This document shows, piece after piece, positions 24,401 through 30,294 of a DNA stretch of 64,000 nt. A program made the translations under genes and the position numbers. Every line of letters starts with the position of its first letter. Position 1 is the first letter of the stretch. The notes below the pieces were generated by a model that ran no database searches, had not been told where the DNA came from, and was given only the letters and a program-made list of their open reading frames with translations. The DNA is from Branchiostoma floridae (taxonomy: Eukaryota > Chordata > Leptocardii > Amphioxiformes > Branchiostomatidae). Location: the NCBI RefSeq assembly GCF_000003815.2, contig NC_049991.1, forward strand, positions 7,405,716 through 7,469,715. The letters run 5' to 3'.

Positions 24401-25539
24401 TAATACACTTCTGCGGGACGTTTCTTTTTGTACTTGGTCGCTTGTGCCGCCGGCAAACTTGCAAAATGAAAGCAACGAAAAAAAGACCCAGAGAGCCTGC
24501 TATGGAGGCTACACTTACTTATTCATTCATTTAGTTCTTGTGTTTTTCCCTATTCGTGACTTATTAATTATCAACCTTTCGATTTCCCATAGACGCCTGT
24601 TTCCCTGGATCGTTCTACAATGGCCGGGAATGCGTCCCGTGCCCACAGGGACAATTTCAGAGTCCGACAACCCCAACCAAGTGCGAATCTTGTCCGCCGG
24701 GCTACACTACTGTAGGATTCGGAAGCGTCGATGTGACTGCATGCTACGGTAAGGACAGAAGCTATAGCTATGTTAGAAGTATTTACTTATTTTTCAATAT
24801 CATTTCTATATAACTGTCTTATACCTAATTTGTGAATGGAGTCGTGGTGCCCCAACGACCCACACAGAGGTCAAGGGACAGGTGAGGTGAGGTGAGGTGA
24901 TACTCAATTATTATGATTAGCCTACTCCATTGTAATACTATACCAAATAATTATGTTAGCCCTTATTGTTATGTTAACTAGGTTGCTAAGCTGTATCCTA
25001 TACCTCTGTTTTGTACTTTGTGTAATAGTTGTTGCCATGCATTGTATCATGTACAATTGTCGTGCAAGAAAGTTCTACATAAAGTTCTACATTATTTCTT
25101 TCTTTCAGACCCTATGTTACGATCAGTCCGAAGGAAAAGAGATGAGAGCACAGATGTCGATGCAACAGAAGACGATCATTCGAGGACGAAGGCACTGGTA
25201 CTGCCGGTGATATTTGCTGTTAGCATGGTCGTTGCCCTTTCCTTCATAGGGTAAGAAACTAAGATACCTTCTTATCTTTGACTCCTTATTCTTCAAAAAG
25301 ATGATCATATTTCGAGTACAATTCATTGAAATCATACGTTCTTCTGTTGGGCTCAATGATTCTTGGTGTCTTTTTTTTTAATCTATTTTTTTATTTTATA
25401 TAATGGCCCAACTTCCTTGCGAAGCCGTGTGTTGTTCAGTACTCTTGAGTCTTGTGGTATTCACGTAGTTTTACCATTCATGAGTTAATTGGTGCTTTAT
25501 TTCTGTCATTTTTATAGGTATCTTCTGACAAAGAAGTGA
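209..25539 (+). CDS. SVEP1/polydom-like giant mosaic membrane protein, 5' partial, 41 exons
   Basis: Exons: 209-415, 786-886, 1386-1536, 2009-2233, 2571-2759, 2887-3078, 3601-3736, 3860-3978, 4201-4285, 4558-4661, 5164-5355, 5739-5939, 6235-6474, 6913-7101, 7536-7742, 8494-8748, 9293-9535, 9997-10725, 11059-11220, 11525-11686, 11840-12001, 12296-12505, 13035-13724, 14071-14298, 14568-15439, 15958-16102, 16481-16601, 17245-17378, 17769-18000, 18314-18516, 18962-19156, 19837-20076, 20457-20630, 21066-21275, 21614-22597, 22913-23224, 23498-23680, 24083-24244, 24593-24748, 25109-25250, 25518-25539. All junctions are GT-AG and phases match throughout (9,866 nt, about 3,287 residues). The order sushi/HYR, linker, GCC2/GCC3, EGF array, pentraxin matches the core of vertebrate SVEP1, an extracellular adhesion protein. 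The later TSP1, laminin-G-like, SUEL lectin and transmembrane parts do not match what I know of SVEP1. No start codon or signal peptide is visible; the gene enters from the left. It could be two genes fused in my model, but no stop or phase break suggests that. Confidence 0.85.
786..1536 (+). CDS. Two exons: HYR domain 1
   Basis: Exons 786-886 and 1386-1536 join in phase 0 to make one HYR (hyalin repeat) domain, an Ig-like fold found in extracellular adhesion proteins. Visible hallmarks are the opening [11 protein letters not shown], a TVDWHWEP strand, and the closing [13 protein letters not shown] followed by a short valine strand. The intron inside the domain is about 500 bases long. Confidence 0.8.
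2009..3078 (+). CDS. Three exons: sushi domains 2-4
   Basis: Exons 2009-2233, 2571-2759 and 2887-3078 each encode one complete sushi domain, opening [24 protein letters not shown] and [12 protein letters not shown]. All three have six cysteines rather than the usual four, as in selectin-type sushi domains. All are flanked by phase-1 introns. The donor of the middle exon is read as gtaagt at 2760, which keeps the phase. Confidence 0.85.
3165..3492. repeat. Dispersed repeat copy A
   Basis: This intron stretch shares an ordered set of blocks with 37140-37525: ccaaggtcatct-like, gatgcgatca, agcaggagct-like, cccagc, gtggaaaggtc and a closing ttgagcca-like block. It is a diverged interspersed repeat of unknown class with no coding potential. 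Confidence 0.45.
3601..3978 (+). CDS. Two exons: HYR domain 2
   Basis: Exons 3601-3736 and 3860-3978 join in phase 2. The product starts [15 protein letters not shown] and ends with [17 protein letters not shown], the typical HYR closing strand. Its intron falls at a different phase from that of HYR 1 (phase 2 versus phase 0), so the two intra-domain introns are probably independent gains. Confidence 0.8.
4201..4661 (+). CDS. Two exons: sushi domain 5, split by an intron
   Basis: Exons 4201-4285 and 4558-4661 join in phase 2 to give one sushi domain: opening [12 protein letters not shown], then [11 protein letters not shown] across the junction, ending GSQPVC. It is the only sushi domain in the window interrupted by an intron. 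The second acceptor is the tttttag ending at 4557. Confidence 0.8.
5164..5939 (+). CDS. Two exons: sushi domains 6-7
   Basis: Exons 5164-5355 and 5739-5939 each encode one six-cysteine sushi domain ([12 protein letters not shown] and [12 protein letters not shown]). The second is slightly divergent, with [12 protein letters not shown] in place of the usual EGY turn. Both are phase 1 on both sides. Confidence 0.8.
6235..6474 (+). CDS. Exon: HYR domain 3
   Basis: A complete HYR domain in one exon: [27 protein letters not shown], then [18 protein letters not shown]. Unlike HYR 1 and HYR 2 it has no internal intron, which suggests introns were lost or gained separately among the repeats. Confidence 0.85.
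6913..7742 (+). CDS. Two exons: sushi domains 8-9
   Basis: Exons 6913-7101 ([13 protein letters not shown]) and 7536-7742 ([13 protein letters not shown]) are six-cysteine sushi domains. Both carry the nearly identical segment GYQLEG at the EGY-turn position, so they may be recent duplicates of each other. Confidence 0.85.
7851..8018 (-). repeat. tRNA-derived SINE, intronic copy
   Basis: Read on the minus strand it has a tRNA-like head with an A-box-like TGGCGTAACTGG and a B-box GTTCGACAT. A body follows (ccgacgttgtgcccttggg, then cttcctcatttcaccc) that matches the copy at 28079-28270 almost base for base over long parts. It lies in the intron between exons 7536-7742 and 8494-8748. Confidence 0.75.
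8494..9535 (+). CDS. Two exons: HYR domains 4-5
   Basis: Exon 8494-8748 opens [13 protein letters not shown] and contains [11 protein letters not shown] and [11 protein letters not shown]. Exon 9293-9535 opens [14 protein letters not shown] and ends [16 protein letters not shown]. Each is one HYR domain. Tandem HYR domains next to sushi domains are typical of SVEP1, sushi-repeat proteins and sea-urchin hyalin. The second exon ends at a gtaggt donor (9536), which keeps phase 1. Confidence 0.8.
9997..10725 (+). CDS. Exon: sushi domain 10 plus SVEP1-like linker
   Basis: The first about 60 residues form a sushi domain ([12 protein letters not shown] to VPDC). The remaining about 180 residues have no repeat pattern but do have spaced cysteines, several N-x-S/T sites and a basic stretch, NSRRRSLGR. 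They end in YSGDFDVSV and a WSELDC segment that leads into the cysteine-rich repeats. From memory, SVEP1 has a comparable unique segment just before its GCC2/GCC3 repeats; I cannot align it here. The basic stretch might be a proprotein-convertase site. This is one of the three long coding exons of the gene. Confidence 0.75.
11059..12001 (+). CDS. Three exons: GCC2/GCC3 (ephrin-receptor-like) repeats 1-3
   Basis: Exons 11059-11220, 11525-11686 and 11840-12001 are each exactly 162 nt and each encodes one GCC2/GCC3 repeat. The repeating pattern is C-P-x-G-x-Y/F, then C-x-x-C-x-x-G-Y-Y-Q, then C-x-x-C and a closing C. Equal lengths and identical phase mark them as exon duplicates. In SVEP1 the same family sits between the linker and the EGF array. 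Confidence 0.85.
12296..17378 (+). CDS. Seven exons: array of 21 EGF-like domains
   Basis: Exons 12296-12505, 13035-13724, 14071-14298, 14568-15439, 15958-16102, 16481-16601 and 17245-17378 encode 21 consecutive six-cysteine EGF domains. Most begin I-D-D/E-C and carry C-x-N-x-G-x-C, then C-x-C-x-x-G-F/Y-x-G-x-x-C. The repeated I/V-D-E/D-C starts point to calcium-binding EGFs, which stack into stiff rods. Most exon borders fall inside an EGF, after the G-F/Y-x-G turn, so EGFs straddle introns. The junction 15439/15958 is phase 0 inside EGF 18, and 16601/17245 is phase 2 inside EGF 20. This array is much longer than the EGF run of vertebrate SVEP1 as I remember it and resembles Notch or fibropellin arrays. 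Confidence 0.9.
17769..19156 (+). CDS. Three exons: pentraxin/laminin-G-like domain
   Basis: Exons 17769-18000, 18314-18516 and 18962-19156 encode a jelly-roll domain of about 210 residues. Typical parts are [10 protein letters not shown], then [11 protein letters not shown] followed by LALYVDGMM, then [20 protein letters not shown] and a closing cysteine. The W-H-H-V plus Y-V-D-G pattern is shared by pentraxins and LamG domains. The position after the EGF array argues for the pentraxin domain of SVEP1. The internal junctions are phase 2 and phase 1. Confidence 0.8.
18666..18736. repeat. Short inverted repeat in an intron
   Basis: Arms 18671-18686 and 18713-18728 (ggacacacgccaggta and its complement) pair perfectly over 16 bases. 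Weaker pairing extends outward and GAAG/CTTC pairs inside. Probably a small MITE remnant. Confidence 0.6.
19837..20076 (+). CDS. Exon: EGF domains 22-23
   Basis: Two EGF domains in one exon after the pentraxin-like domain: [14 protein letters not shown] and [14 protein letters not shown]. The second ends [12 protein letters not shown], where a cysteine stands in place of the aromatic residue before the S-G turn. That unpaired cysteine could form an inter-domain or inter-chain disulphide. Phase 1 on both sides. Confidence 0.85.
20457..20630 (+). CDS. Exon: thrombospondin type 1 repeat
   Basis: A complete TSP1 domain: [17 protein letters not shown] with three W-x-x-W tryptophans, then [18 protein letters not shown] and two closing cysteines. 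The WSxWS motif is the usual site of C-mannosylation and glycosaminoglycan contact, and the T in the C-x-x-TCG part is a standard O-fucosylation position. Phase 1 on both sides. The donor is gtatgt at 20631. Confidence 0.9.
21066..21275 (+). CDS. Exon: sushi domain 11
   Basis: A six-cysteine sushi domain placed far from the first ten, between TSP1 and the second laminin-G-like domain: [26 protein letters not shown], then a longer than usual loop before the final cysteine. The acceptor is tacag at 21061-21065. Its isolated position suggests separate module insertion. Confidence 0.8.
21614..22597 (+). CDS. Exon: unknown N-terminal segment plus laminin-G-like domain 2
   Basis: This 984-nt exon is the largest in the gene. 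The first about 130 residues ([16 protein letters not shown] onward) are unassigned, with two cysteines in [10 protein letters not shown] and several N-glycosylation sites. The rest is a concanavalin-like (LamG3-type) domain: [45 protein letters not shown] and [16 protein letters not shown]. Such domains bind glycans or proteins in the matrix. A single-exon LamG domain contrasts with the three-exon pentraxin-like domain upstream. Confidence 0.8.
22913..23224 (+). CDS. Exon: SUEL/rhamnose-binding lectin (Gal_lectin) domain
   Basis: One domain of about 100 residues with the SUEL pattern: [19 protein letters not shown], a pair of central cysteines, [14 protein letters not shown] and the closing FEVLYTC. 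This family binds galactose or rhamnose and also occurs in latrophilins and egg lectins. The usual A-x-Y-G-R is changed to SATFKV, and F-G-D-P-C to FGNDC, so sugar binding may be altered. I know of no SUEL domain in vertebrate SVEP1. Phase 1 on both sides. Confidence 0.8.
23498..24748 (+). CDS. Three exons: second linker plus GCC2/GCC3 repeats 4-5
   Basis: Exon 23498-23680 encodes about 60 residues ([12 protein letters not shown] to QLTC) resembling the end of the exon 9997-10725 linker, sharing G-D-F-D-L/V and a following acidic/polar stretch up to a cysteine. Exons 24083-24244 (162 nt, the same length as repeats 1-3) and 24593-24748 encode GCC2/GCC3 repeats: [10 protein letters not shown] with [11 protein letters not shown], and CFPGSFYNG with CPQGQFQSP. 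This looks like a duplicated linker-plus-GCC cassette. Confidence 0.75.
24881..24900 (+). repeat. Short ggtga minisatellite
   Basis: About four tandem units of ggtga in the intron after exon 24593-24748. Too short to carry other meaning. Confidence 0.6.
25109..25539 (+). CDS. Two exons: juxtamembrane RRKR site, transmembrane helix and stop
   Basis: Exons 25109-25250 and 25518-25539 join in phase 2. The product reads [13 protein letters not shown], an acidic spacer, then [23 protein letters not shown], then TKK and a TGA stop at 25537-25539. The hydrophobic run is about 22 residues, long enough for one membrane helix. The cytoplasmic tail is only about three residues. RRKR matches the furin consensus R-x-K/R-R and lies about 20 residues outside the membrane, so the ectodomain might be shed. 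The intron within the helix (25251-25517) was chosen because it alone continues the frame to a short basic end and stop. Confidence 0.75.
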
Positions 25540-25743
25540 GGCAGAGGCTGAAGCATCCAAAGAAAAAAAAACAATGAAAACACAATGAATAAGATACATT
25601 CGTGTTCATTAGATGCAACATTTTGCGGTAGTAATAAGACTATTCTTGTAGTGCTTTAGGTAAATTTTGACGTCATTTTCGGCAATGAGTGTCAAGATGC
25701 CTCGATATTTAAACGCTGACGAGGTACACCACTAGCAATGTAC

Positions 25744-25947
25744 TACTGTAAATGCAGAAATGTTCGCGGTGGATTAATGTTCGCGATTTTCGCGGCGGCC
25801 GCTTCACCGCGAATTTAAAACCACCAACCAAACATTTTTCCATTATTATAACAGTAAGAGACTACAGTGCATGGTGCTACCGCGAAATTAAAACCACCGC
25901 GAAAAGTCCATTTTCCCGCTACCGCGAAATTAAATGCATTTACAGTA
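25744..25947. mobile_element. MITE with TACTGTAAATGCA terminal inverted repeats
   Basis: The ends 25744-25756 and 25935-25947 are perfect 13-base inverted repeats. Inside, several ttcgcgg / ccgcgaa blocks repeat in both orientations. The element has no coding capacity and about 200 bp, the size of a non-autonomous DNA transposon. The family was not identified. Confidence 0.7.
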
Positions 25948-26659
25948 CTGTTTCTTAGAATAGTTTTTGACTTTTATGCAACCGTTTGTGAAATTTATTA
26001 CACATTACTGATTAAGTAGTTCAATCATGCAGATGAAATGGGTTGTCTTCCAGCTAGTTACTAGAAAACGACACTGAGTGAACTAATGACATCAGAGAGT
26101 ATGCCAGTTTTCAATGAAAAATGTCAACCGTTAGCAGTAACCTGAATACAGAAAGGTAGGCAAATTTTAACTCAATTGGTGAAGAACATTGCAAATTCTG
26201 AGTTCAAAAGTGTTTTAAAAAATGTTAAAAGCGGAGAGCATTTGTGATGCCAGCGTAGAATGTTGAAATTTAGATTATTTTCGTAGAGTCAAAATCAGGG
26301 ATTGAATGATAGATACAAGTAATACTTCACTTGATACGTAATACATAATGACAAGACGTCTATTGTCTCCAATTGTCTGTAGGAAACAAAAGTGGTAGAA
26401 TTGCTGAGCGAATGCTGTTGTAGCTTAGCTTACACTTTATTTCTATTTTTGACGATGTTGTGTTTTCATCTTATAGCTCAAGATCTACATACAAACATAG
26501 CTGGCCCAATTACTTGCGGTGTATTTGGCATAGTTTTAGCAGTTCGCACAGATCTTAAAAGGTGGCGCTGCTACAATGTGCAGTGTTCAGTGCTGCTGCT
26601 TGAACTTTGATATGCCAGTCTATCGTCCTTCACCTGGACGTATCGCAAGAAAAAAAATC

Positions 26660-26890
26660 ATGTTATTTGAATACGCCAGATACGGGGCAGACACAAAGTT
26701 CAGTAACCGCTAGCCACTTTTTTGTGCAAATGAACTTGAACTGCACTCAAGAAATGAAGGTTGAATAGGTCATTACCAAGTGCCTTCTAGTGTTGTCACA
26801 AGCGAAGTGTCTCTAACGTCTTTCATATAGTTGAGAGCTTTATAATGTTGTCCCAACAACTTGAAAGTGCCGCATGCGCAATGTTCTTAG
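26660..26890. repeat. Diverged dispersed repeat, partner at 39880-40110
   Basis: Shares, in inverted orientation and order, the blocks tacgccagatacggggc, tgaacttgaa, a tgttgtcccaacaacttgaaag-like part and gcatgcgc with the region near 39880-40110. No coding potential. Element class unknown. Confidence 0.45.
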
Positions 26891-28004
26891 AAAAATAACG
26901 TAGCACACAAGGTGCTTGAACTAATTGTTACTGGTAGAAGGATGTATCCATTGTGATTACATTTTGAGGATTTTTTGAGGGGACACCAAAATTTAGATGG
27001 GTGTTTTTGCCAGGTCAAACTTCGTGTAGTCATATAACGCCAGACCGGACCTTTGGTCTCGTCCTATTTAGTTGCGAATCACGCGTTCTGAAACGTGCTT
27101 TTTTTTAGTCCTTAGTCTAAGATTAATTTTTCAAAGAGGGTATACATAGGGGATTCTGTCAAGGCTTAACGATACATTCAGGGATGCTGACAACGATAAA
27201 CGGTAAATTAAATCAATGCGTTTTTTATCAATGATAAAAAAATCCTTGATTGAATTCATGCTGCAAAATTGTTTGGAAACGTTCACAAGTCCATTAGATA
27301 GTTCCTATGCATTGTATTTGCCATGTCTTGCAACTAGTAGCTATAGGCTGCGGATGCCGACACAACCGACCACTTGACTTTTTTGCAATCTGTCGTTGGA
27401 CTCCTCGATAGGAGTTCTCTAACGGTGAACTCAGAATAACAAATGATTTGATATGTGCAGTTCAAGCCACCAGCTATCATTAATGAATAATCTATCTGCA
27501 ACGCTTAAAATCAAATTGAAATATGCCTTACAGAAAAATAACATTGTCTTAATAGTTTGCTTATCCGTGGTAACCTTTGTTACTAACTGTGCCGTTCATT
27601 TCAATCGTCGTCCGGTAAACTTGTACGTTGCTGTTGTCGTCCTAGACATAGTATTGGTTTATTGACTTGTTATGCTGTTTTAGTCACTATGTATCGGGCA
27701 ATAACAGAATTACATAAAAATAAGAGCAAAGATCACTGCATTACAAAACGGTCCATTGGCCCTCCCTAGCTGGGTCAGCGTGCGTTTGGTCACCTAAACT
27801 CCAATTATTGTTTTAGTCCAGAGTTCAAGGAAAACCACCAAACACGTGCCATTTGGTACACGAGTTCTGGTACCGCGTTACATTATGCGTGTACATGGGT
27901 ACAAAATCTCGACGGTATTATGCTCACACACAAAAATGAGTCAGAAAAAAGTCCCGACTACAGTTTGGCTTTGCCAATGAAGGTTGGACATATAGTGTAA
28001 TACT

Positions 28005-28440
28005 CAGTGCCGAAGTTGATCAAACAACACGTTTTGAAAACGGCCAGACGTTTCATTACCTGGCGGAAAGCCAGCGGTCGTATGTGGTGTAACTGGTAGA
28101 GTGTTGAGCTCGGAACCTACTGATCCCGAGTTCGATACCCGCCGTGCCCCCGACGTTGTGCCCTTGGGAAAGGCACTTTGCACGACCTTCCTCACTTCAC
28201 CCAGGCGGTGTTAAATTGGGTGCCTGACTTCGGTCGGGAGGTAAAAGGAAAGACTGCCTCTACCTTCTGTCTGTACTGTGTATGTGGCACTGTTAGAATA
28301 AGTTACTAACTTTCTCGAGTTCAGTGCCACATTGTCTTTTTCTGTCCCAAAGCCAAATAGAAAGGCAGCGGAATTTGACTAAAACGTCTAACCGTATTCA
28401 AAACTTAGTCAGTTGCTTGAGTAACGTTTGTATTGAGCAT
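28005..28440. mobile_element. Old foldback element with a SINE inserted in it
   Basis: The left part (gttttgaaaacggccagacgttt near 28030) and the right part (aaaacgtctaaccgtattc near 28383, then agttgcttgagtaac near 28416) match the arms of the foldback element at 32094-32616 in inverted orientation. The SINE at 28079-28270 sits between them. This suggests a SINE insertion into an older relative of that element, although shared borders from another origin are possible. Confidence 0.5.
28079..28270 (+). repeat. tRNA-derived SINE
   Basis: The tRNA-like head has the A-box TGGTGTAACTGG (28085-28096) and the B-box GTTCGATAC (28130-28138), spaced as in RNA polymerase III promoters. The body includes cgttgtgcccttgggaaag and cttcctcacttcacccagg and is shared with 7851-8018. 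The head is too degenerate to be a working tRNA gene. Confidence 0.8.
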
Positions 28441-28951
28441 ATTTCAAATACGATACAAGGGGAACTCGCAAATGCATAATACGTTGAAGGAAAGCCACTT
28501 TGCGTTAAGCTGACTATGCAAACATTGTATAACAGAGAGTGAGCAAAGGTGAGCACTAGTCACGTTGCCTTCCACGTGCAGGAAAATAGTGCAGTACTTC
28601 ATTTACATTCTTATCAGTTATATTCGGCGTAATGGGGCCAAAGGTCTATTATACTTAGTATTTCATAACATATGGAGGGGGCAAAGGTTGCTACGTTGCC
28701 TTCCGTGTGCATCATATATAAACGATATCCTTAACTACATTGATATAATCAGTTGTATTGCACTACTGGACTAAATTTATAATTGATTTTTTGTAGAGTA
28801 AAATATGCATCTTTTGGTAACTTTACGGTCGGTAAGGCTGGGGCTAAGAATTGTTTTATGACTGAAATAAATTGGAACTGTGGTTACCTGTTAATTGGTT
28901 AGGTCATTCTATTCTATCATATGTAGTGTACACGTGTACATGTGACTTCAG

Positions 28952-29073
28952 CGTCCGGACGACTGATCCAGATCTACAGGGCAACGTACGGTTCAAGTTC
29001 CGCTCGGTCAGGGCGTGTGGATAACGTCATCGGTCAGAACGTCCTCCGAATGGACGTTAAAGTTACTGATTAG
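28952..29073 (+). other. Weak candidate terminal exon with downstream AATAAA
   Basis: After the possible acceptor gacttcag (ending 28951) there is a phase-1 open frame of 39 codons, SGRLIQIYRATYGSSS onward, with a TAG at 29071-29073 and AATAAA at 29083-29088. The segment LIQIYRATYG faintly resembles the start of a SUEL lectin domain. It could be an alternative last exon, a gene remnant or chance. No partner exon was found. Confidence 0.2.
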
Positions 29074-30294
29074 AATCTGGCCAATAAAACCTGTAACATT
29101 AAAACAAAGTCAGTGTTTTGAGTCAGTTTTCTACATCATAAGTTGAATCTAACATACATAGACTGCAAAGTGATATTCACAGCTCTAAAGTATGTGTGCG
29201 ACTATGTTATGTCATGAGAACGCCTTGCGTACAACACCCAACCGTCGCTTGAGTTGTTATCAATTTTGTCCAACTGGGGAATTTAAACTTTCGGTATACG
29301 CTACGGAAAACTAGGGGACTTTTCGTGTACTGTGCGGTTTGCAAGAGGCTTGGCAAATTTAAGCGAATATGTCTAACTAAAATTAATCGCAAATGTCAAG
29401 TTGAACTGACATTCGAACAGGCTCATATGCCTGCTATCAAATGGTACAATACAAGTAAAACGTCCACACAACAATTTTAGATTTCCTCAAGTCATGATCT
29501 CTTTAATTGCATACAAAACGTATCTTTCATATCAAATATCACTGTCGTTAACACACAACATTGTTTCAAATGGAGAACTTCAGTCCTGGAATTTGTATCT
29601 TCACTGTTCGACCATTTACAATGACAAATTGCAATGTAATGAAATTGTGGATCCGTACTTTGATTTTTTTTAAAGTCTTACTAAAAAATAGGAACATTGC
29701 ACAAAATCCTATGTATGCCTCCAGAAGTGTCGGTCTCATAACCTGGTCACCAGTCTCTCCCAGGGCTTCAGACTGGATCTACTCGGCACTGTAAGCTTTT
29801 GTTCCCGCTTGGTCAACTTAGCTCTCCCCGGTGCTTTGCCTAGATAGAGGTGAGGCTCCTAGCGGGACTGAGGTAAAGTTTCTGCGGGAGCATGTCAGAC
29901 CTAGTGCCGAAGAGCCGACCTGTGTGCCTAGTGTGTGGGCGCCTAGATTCCAGACAACTCCGCTCATATAAATTTACATATGACTTTCCTTATGTACTTA
30001 CCAAACAATGTACAACATATATCATATTGCAGCAACCGTTTACAAACATTCAGGTATCAATTGCTCTAAATTCGTCATTTTGGCGGAGCCTGTCATAAAT
30101 TCCTGAGTGTTGTGAAATTCAAAAACACTTGTGTGAAAAAACGTACATATTAACAACACAAACTTGTTCATGTAACAACACACTAGCAGCATTTCGACCT
30201 TAAAACAGTAATGGATAATAAAGTTACCTAGTCTTCACCTACAATGTAAGACAAGTTAAAACTGTATATCTACATCCAATAGTTTAAAGTAACA

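Larger units (their letters stand above)
25540..30294. other. Intergenic region between convergent genes
   Basis: About 4.8 kb between the stop of the SVEP1-like gene (plus strand) and the stop of the methyltransferase gene (minus strand). Both 3' UTRs must lie here, but I see no convincing canonical poly(A) signal close to either stop. It holds a MITE (25744-25947), a diverged repeat (26660-26890), a SINE inside an old foldback element (28005-28440), a weak terminal-exon candidate (28952-29073) and a GC-richer stretch of unknown nature (29728-29960). Open frames such as 26392-26610 show no family pattern. Confidence 0.7.

Noticed and set aside
26392-26610. Hydrophobic 72-codon frame as a small membrane protein
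   Set aside because: No splice context, family pattern or downstream poly(A) signal; composition is as expected for AT-rich random sequence.
28079-28145. Possible genuine tRNA gene
   Set aside because: A and B boxes are present, but the arms do not form a proper cloverleaf and the same unit with a shared tail recurs at 7851-8018, so it is a SINE.
29728-29960. GC-richer stretch with C-L-V-C-G-like frame as a zinc-finger fragment
   Set aside because: Only one C-x-x-C pair and no matching histidines or second pair; more likely an unknown repeat.
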